11,045 nt of DNA from JACCUZ01 sp038246575 (GTDB lineage: Bacteria; Actinomycetota; Actinomycetes; JACCUZ01): NCBI GenBank assembly GCA_038246575.1, contig JBBRVU010000141.1, positions 1 through 11,045 on the forward strand, written 5' to 3'. The position numbers and the translations under genes were made by a program. The notes beneath the pieces are model-generated. The model worked only from the letters and a program-made list of their open reading frames with translations. It was not told the DNA's origin and searched no databases. Positions within the stretch are counted from its first letter, which is position 1, and every line of letters starts with the position of its first letter. This document shows, in pieces, positions 6,708-11,045 of the stretch.

Positions 6708-7067
6708 CGCCCCATGATGCACGCGCGAGCAGGATTCCGGCGACTACGCCCGCCAGATCGGCCAGGACGTCGGCCACGTCTCCGCTGCGCTGCGTCAGCA
6801 GAGCCGCCTGCGCGACCTCGCTGAGCACGGCGTGCGCGACCAGCAGCGGGATCAGGACCCGACCGCGCGGCCAGGCCCGGAGCCCGGTCCAGGCCAGCGC
6901 GGCGAACATCAGCAGGTGGACCCCCTTGTCCAGCTGCGGTATCCCGACGGTGGAGGAGACGTTGCTCGGCCAGTACAGCGCGGTCAGGTTCAGCACGACG
7001 GCGGCGGCGAACGCCAGCCGCCAGACCCGTGGCGTCAGTCCCGACAGAAGCAGTCGCGAGGAGCCGG

Positions 7068-7071
<4 letters not shown>
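6685..7071 (-). CDS. VanZ-like integral membrane protein
   Basis: This small membrane protein of 128 residues has about four hydrophobic segments (roughly 17-33, 52-66, 71-90 and 101-116). The layout fits the VanZ-like family: a DKGVHLLMFAALAW segment (Asp-Lys then His at the start of the second helix), SEVAQAALLTQRSGDVADVLADLAGVVAG with the conserved Glu, Gln, Arg and Asp residues, and a short charged tail. VanZ is known for low-level teicoplanin resistance in enterococci, but most chromosomal homologues are uncharacterised, so I do not infer resistance. The ATG overlaps the malic enzyme stop codon by four bases (ATGA), and the 3' end overlaps the YqgE gene, so it sits in the middle of a tightly packed operon. 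Confidence 0.85.
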
Positions 7072-8495
<1,424 letters not shown>

Positions 8496-8590
8496 GCCGC
8501 GATCGTCTCAGATGGTGGCGTGAACCTGATCACGTGCACCGCGTGGCGCGGTCAAGACACCGCGTCCAGCGACCGATACTTACCGAGCAA

Positions 8591-8613
8591 GGTGATTTGA
8601 CACGCTTATCACC
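8591..8613 (+). promoter_or_regulatory. Inverted repeat framing a TTGACA -35 box
   Basis: GGTGAT (8591-8596) and ATCACC (8608-8613) form a perfect 6-base inverted repeat separated by 11 bases, and the spacer begins with a perfect -35 hexamer TTGACA (8597-8602). Seventeen bases further is AAGCAT (8620-8625), a weak -10. A protein bound to the repeat would cover the -35 box, so this looks like an operator for the small membrane protein gene at 8646. The regulator is unknown. Confidence 0.45.
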
Positions 8614-8645
8614 GGCAACAAGCATCGCCGGAAGGTGACATAGAA

Positions 8646-8747
8646 ATGATCTTCGCACTCCTGCTCGTCCCCGTCGGCCTGCTGGCCGTCCTGCTCGGCA
8701 TGGACCGCCTCGAGCGTTGGACCGTGTCCGACCGCGACGACGCCTGA
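8646..8747 (+). CDS. Small single-pass membrane protein, 33 residues
   Basis: This short open frame encodes 33 residues: a hydrophobic segment (about 2-19, IFALLLVPVGLLAVLLGM) followed by a charged tail, DRLERWTVSDRDDA. It would be a single-pass membrane peptide, probably with the tail in the cytoplasm. The ATG has a good ribosome binding site, GGAAGGTG (8630-8637), 8 bases upstream, and a perfect TTGACA further up. The first part of the leader can fold into a hairpin, CCGGC (8612-8616) with GCCGG (8627-8631), that touches the ribosome binding site. I do not recognise the family. The LLxMxRLE pattern is reminiscent of other tiny actinobacterial membrane proteins and, in size, of KdpF, but no kdp genes are near. 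It is transcribed divergently from the malic enzyme and converges on the response regulator gene. Confidence 0.6.
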   Translation: MIFALLLVPVGLLAVLLGMDRLERWTVSDRDDA

Positions 8748-8767
8748 CCCGATTTGCTCATGTGGTG

Positions 8768-8798
8768 AGCCAGGCAGCTGGCTGACTCCTCAGTCAGC
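8768..8798. terminator. Two overlapping hairpins between convergent genes
   Basis: AGCCAG (8768-8773) pairs with CTGGCT (8778-8783) around a 4-base loop. GCTGAC (8781-8786) pairs with GTCAGC (8793-8798) around a 6-base loop. Both stems are perfect, and they share three bases, so only one can fully form. They lie just after the small membrane protein gene and across the response regulator stop codon, where a bidirectional terminator would be expected. No T run follows. Confidence 0.45.
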
Positions 8799-9237
8799 GC
8801 GCCGGCAGCCGCACCACGCTGACGAAGAAGTCGTCGATCTGCCGGACCACCGAGATGAAGCGGTCGAAGTCGACCGGCTTGGTGACGTAGGCGTTCGCAT
8901 GCAGCGTGTAGCTGCGCAGCACGTCCTCCTCGGCCTCGGACGTGGTGAGCACCACCACGGGGATGCTGGACAGCTCCGGATCGGACTTGATGGCCTGCAG
9001 GACCTCACGGCCGTCCATACGCGGCAGGTTGAGGTCGAGCAGGACGAGATCCGGGCGCGGCGCGTCGGCGTACTCCCCCTCGCGTCGCAGGAACTCCAGT
9101 GCCTTGACGCCGTCGTCGACGACGTGCAGCTCGTTGCGCAGCTTGTGGTCGGCGAACGCCTCACGGGTCATCAGCACGTCGCCCGCGTCGTCCTCGACGA
9201 GGAGAATCTCCACCTGCCGCTCCGGCTGGATCGTCAT
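8794..9237 (-). CDS. Single-domain response regulator (Rcp1/CheY-like)
   Basis: This cytoplasmic receiver domain (147 residues) has no attached output domain. It shows the acidic pocket Glu15-Asp16-Asp17, the phosphoacceptor Asp68 in LVLLDLNLPRMDG, the switch Thr in VVVLTTS (98-99) and Lys120 in YVTKPVD. The pattern, including NELHVVDDGVKALEFLRREGEY, is that of Rcp1, the partner of cyanobacterial phytochrome Cph1. It should be phosphorylated by the kinase encoded immediately upstream, whose H-box is of the same type. The ATG overlaps the kinase stop codon by four bases, and AGGA lies 6 bases before it, indicating coupled translation. Without a DNA-binding domain it must act through protein partners, plausibly the phosphatase encoded in the same operon. 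Confidence 0.95.
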   Translation of the reverse strand: MTIQPERQVEILLVEDDAGDVLMTREAFADHKLRNELHVVDDGVKALEFLRREGEYADAPRPDLVLLDLNLPRMDGREVLQAIKSDPELSSIPVVVLTTSEAEEDVLRSYTLHANAYVTKPVDFDRFISVVRQIDDFFVSVVRLPAR

Positions 9238-10859
9238 CGCGCGTCCTGTCCCTTCCTCGCGCCCGGCGCGACGGCGGCGGACGGCTGGTCAACTCGGGGC
9301 TCATTCTGGGCCAGTGGCAGGGTGAACCGGAACGTCGCCCCCGCCGAGCCTCTGCCGTCGGACGGGGAGCTGGTGTCCAGCCAGAGCCGCCCGCCGTGGA
9401 ACTCCACGATCTTCTTGCACATGGACAGACCGATGCCCGTGCCCGCATAGGCATCGCGACTGTGCAGCCGCTGGAAGATGATGAAGATCTTGTCGCGGTA
9501 CTGCGCCTCGATGCCGATCCCGTTGTCCGAGCAGGACAGCTCGACGAACCCGTCGTCCGCCGACGCCGCCACCGCGAAGTGGATGCGCGGAGCCTGTTCG
9601 GAACGAAACTTCAGCCCGTTGGCGATGAGGTTCTGCAGCATCTGGACGAGAAGGCTCGCGTCTCCTCGCACCTGCGGCAGTGGGTCGCTCGTCACCACCC
9701 CGTCGACCTCGTCGAGCATGGTGGAGAGCTGCCGCTCGGCCTGGGCCAGCAGCAGGGGAAGCTCGATGTCGGCGAACTCCCCGGTGTTGCGGCCCACCCG
9801 GGAGAACGCCAGCAGGTCGTTGATCAGCGCTTGCATCCGCTTGGCGCCGTCGACCGCGAACTCGATGTACTGCTCGCCACGCTCGTCGAGCTGGTCCTTG
9901 TACCGGCGCTCGAGGAGCTGACAGAAGCTGGCGACCTTGCGGAGGGGTTCCTGCAGGTCATGGGAGGCGACGTAGGCGAACTGCTCTAGCTCGGTGTTGG
10001 ACCGACGCAGCTCATCGGCCTGGTCCTCGACGATCGTCTGCGCTTCTTGCGCGTCGATGCGCGCCTGCTCGGCCAGGGCGTACTCCTGCAGGATCCGGAC
10101 GCGCATCCGCTCCACCTGTGCAGCGAGCTCAGCGATCTCGCGGGGGGCGTCGTCGATCACCACCTCACGAGCGAGGTCCCCCGCCTCGACCCGGTCCACC
10201 TCCGCCCCCAACGCGACCAGCGGGACGAGGACGCCTTGCCGCAGCGACCGCCAGGTGAACGCGGCGAGGACCACCAGACCGCCGAGGCCCAGCAGCAGCA
10301 CGTCGCGCAGGCGCCGCTCGTTGAAGGCCAGGGAGGAGCCCGCCTCGGCTCGCACCTCGCGGACGGGCCGGCGCAGATCCGCCACGGCGACCCTCACCCG
10401 GTCGAACCGCTCCTTGCCCGCCTCCACCTCGGCCAGGGTCAGCGGCGTTGGCCCGTCGCGGCGGACCCGGGCGATGGACGGTTCGGCGACCGTGGCCTGC
10501 CAGGCGCGCGCCTCCGTCCGAACCGCGTCCAACCGGGCCGTCAGGTCCCGACGGTCGGCCAGCAGCGTGGTCAGCCGGGCCAGCGACTCGCGCTCGGTCA
10601 CGCGGCCGTCGACGTAGGGCTGGAGGAAGTCGTCACTCCCGACCACGAGAAATCCCCGCAGGCCTGTCTCCTGGTCGGAGTAGGCCTTCGCGAGCGTCTC
10701 TGTCTGCAGCAGGGCCGGGCCGTACTGCTGCACGCGGTCGGTCGTGGCCGCATGCAGACCCACCAGGGCGAGAGTGACCAACAGGGAGACCAGGACAGTC
10801 ACCACACCGGCGACCACGAAGAGCGTCGCCAGACGGTGCCGGAGTGACCCCCCCGTCAC
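9234..10859 (-). CDS. CHASE3-HAMP sensor histidine kinase (phytochrome-type H-box)
   Basis: This is a membrane sensor kinase of 541 residues. In order it has a transmembrane helix (about 11-35), a CHASE3-type extracytoplasmic domain (about 37-182, with SDQETGLRGFLVVG near 61-74), a second transmembrane helix (about 185-204), HAMP (about 206-258), a coiled coil, HisKA with phosphoacceptor His300 in FAYVASHDLQEPLRKV, and a HATPase domain with the N box around Asn414 (LIANGLKF), DNGIGI at 445-450 and GTGIGLSM at 473-480. No PAS or GAF chromophore domain is present, so light sensing is not implied despite the Cph1-like H-box. I chose the GTG at 10859 because it overlaps the upstream stop codon as GTGA, mirroring the ATGA junction to the response regulator. 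A GTG at 10871 would add four residues. The last 25 residues are a low-complexity tail. Confidence 0.94.
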   Translation of the reverse strand: MTGGSLRHRLATLFVVAGVVTVLVSLLVTLALVGLHAATTDRVQQYGPALLQTETLAKAYSDQETGLRGFLVVGSDDFLQPYVDGRVTERESLARLTTLLADRRDLTARLDAVRTEARAWQATVAEPSIARVRRDGPTPLTLAEVEAGKERFDRVRVAVADLRRPVREVRAEAGSSLAFNERRLRDVLLLGLGGLVVLAAFTWRSLRQGVLVPLVALGAEVDRVEAGDLAREVVIDDAPREIAELAAQVERMRVRILQEYALAEQARIDAQEAQTIVEDQADELRRSNTELEQFAYVASHDLQEPLRKVASFCQLLERRYKDQLDERGEQYIEFAVDGAKRMQALINDLLAFSRVGRNTGEFADIELPLLLAQAERQLSTMLDEVDGVVTSDPLPQVRGDASLLVQMLQNLIANGLKFRSEQAPRIHFAVAASADDGFVELSCSDNGIGIEAQYRDKIFIIFQRLHSRDAYAGTGIGLSMCKKIVEFHGGRLWLDTSSPSDGRGSAGATFRFTLPLAQNEPRVDQPSAAVAPGARKGQDAR

Positions 10860-11045
10860 CGGCCGGCCCACGACAACATCAGGACCGCGACATCGTCGAT
10901 CAGCTCGCCGCCGTTGAGCTCGGTGACCTGCCGGAGCATCTCCTCGAAGAGGGCGGGGCCGTCCAGCCCGGTGGCCAGGATCCCGGGGATGAGATCTCGC
11001 AGGCCCCCTTCGCCGAGCCGGCGTCGCGTCGCCGGCTCGTCGAAC
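10856..11045 (-). CDS. PP2C/SpoIIE-type serine/threonine phosphatase, C-terminal end (partial)
   Basis: This is the last 62 residues of a protein whose start lies beyond the window. The frame reads back from the stop codon at 10856-10858 to the edge. Its end, GGELIDDVAVLMLSW, carries the DDVAVLML signature of the final metal-binding aspartate and strand in PP2C/SpoIIE phosphatases of the RsbU type. The preceding GLRDLIPGILATGLDGPALFEEML stretch fits the penultimate helices. Such phosphatases commonly carry a receiver or sensor domain at the N-terminus and dephosphorylate STAS-domain antagonists. The overlap with the kinase gene indicates one operon. The N-terminal domain, and hence how it is controlled, cannot be seen here. 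Confidence 0.82.
   Translation of the reverse strand, partial: FDEPATRRRLGEGGLRDLIPGILATGLDGPALFEEMLRQVTELNGGELIDDVAVLMLSWAGR

Noticed and set aside
10047..10847. A 266-codon open frame on the plus strand opposite the kinase
   Set aside because: It is the antisense shadow of the CHASE3 and HAMP coding region, with His/Gln/Arg-rich composition and no promoter or ribosome binding site that I can see.

Overview
The window is an ordinary-looking chromosomal segment of a high-GC actinobacterium. The evidence is the GC-rich third codon positions, several GTG starts, TANNNT boxes placed for leaderless or near-leaderless mRNAs, and actinobacterial families: a class F sortase, a DUF3039 protein and an ACT-domain malic enzyme. 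I cannot place it below class level. I see no tRNA, rRNA, insertion sequence, phage gene, CRISPR array or attachment site. No gap between genes exceeds 300 bases; the longest is the 150-base stretch between the malic enzyme and a small membrane-protein gene.

Left part (1-2152): the 3' end of a class F sortase gene converges on hppD (4-hydroxyphenylpyruvate dioxygenase, tyrosine catabolism). hppD is divergent from an Lrp/AsnC regulator. The roughly 100-base space between them carries an inverted repeat and helically phased direct repeats that look like the regulator's operator. Next (2224-3999) come a secreted PBP4-type D-Ala-D-Ala carboxypeptidase (dacB) and a STAS anti-sigma factor antagonist.

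Middle part (3959-8495, all on the minus strand): an ACT-domain malic enzyme, a VanZ-like membrane protein and a YqgE/AlgH protein overlap one another and probably form one transcript. A DUF3039 protein and a superfamily 2 helicase follow, each with its own leaderless-type promoter candidate. The helicase ends inside the 3' end of the STAS gene, a 41-base tail-to-tail overlap.

Right part (8496-11045): a 33-residue single-pass membrane protein with a good ribosome binding site sits on the plus strand behind a TTGACA box framed by an inverted repeat. It converges on a signalling operon on the minus strand. That operon consists of a PP2C/SpoIIE-type phosphatase (only its C-terminus is in the window), a CHASE3-HAMP histidine kinase with a phytochrome-like H-box, and a single-domain Rcp1/CheY-like response regulator. 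Both gene junctions use 4-base start/stop overlaps. The phosphatase may work on STAS proteins in a partner-switching pathway, and the orphan STAS gene at 3640 is one conceivable target.

I found no convincing new multi-gene system. The most useful leads are the hppD/lrp control region, the overlooked 33-residue gene and its control region, the candidate metal site of the DUF3039 protein with its helicase neighbour, and the helicase's unassigned C-terminal domain.
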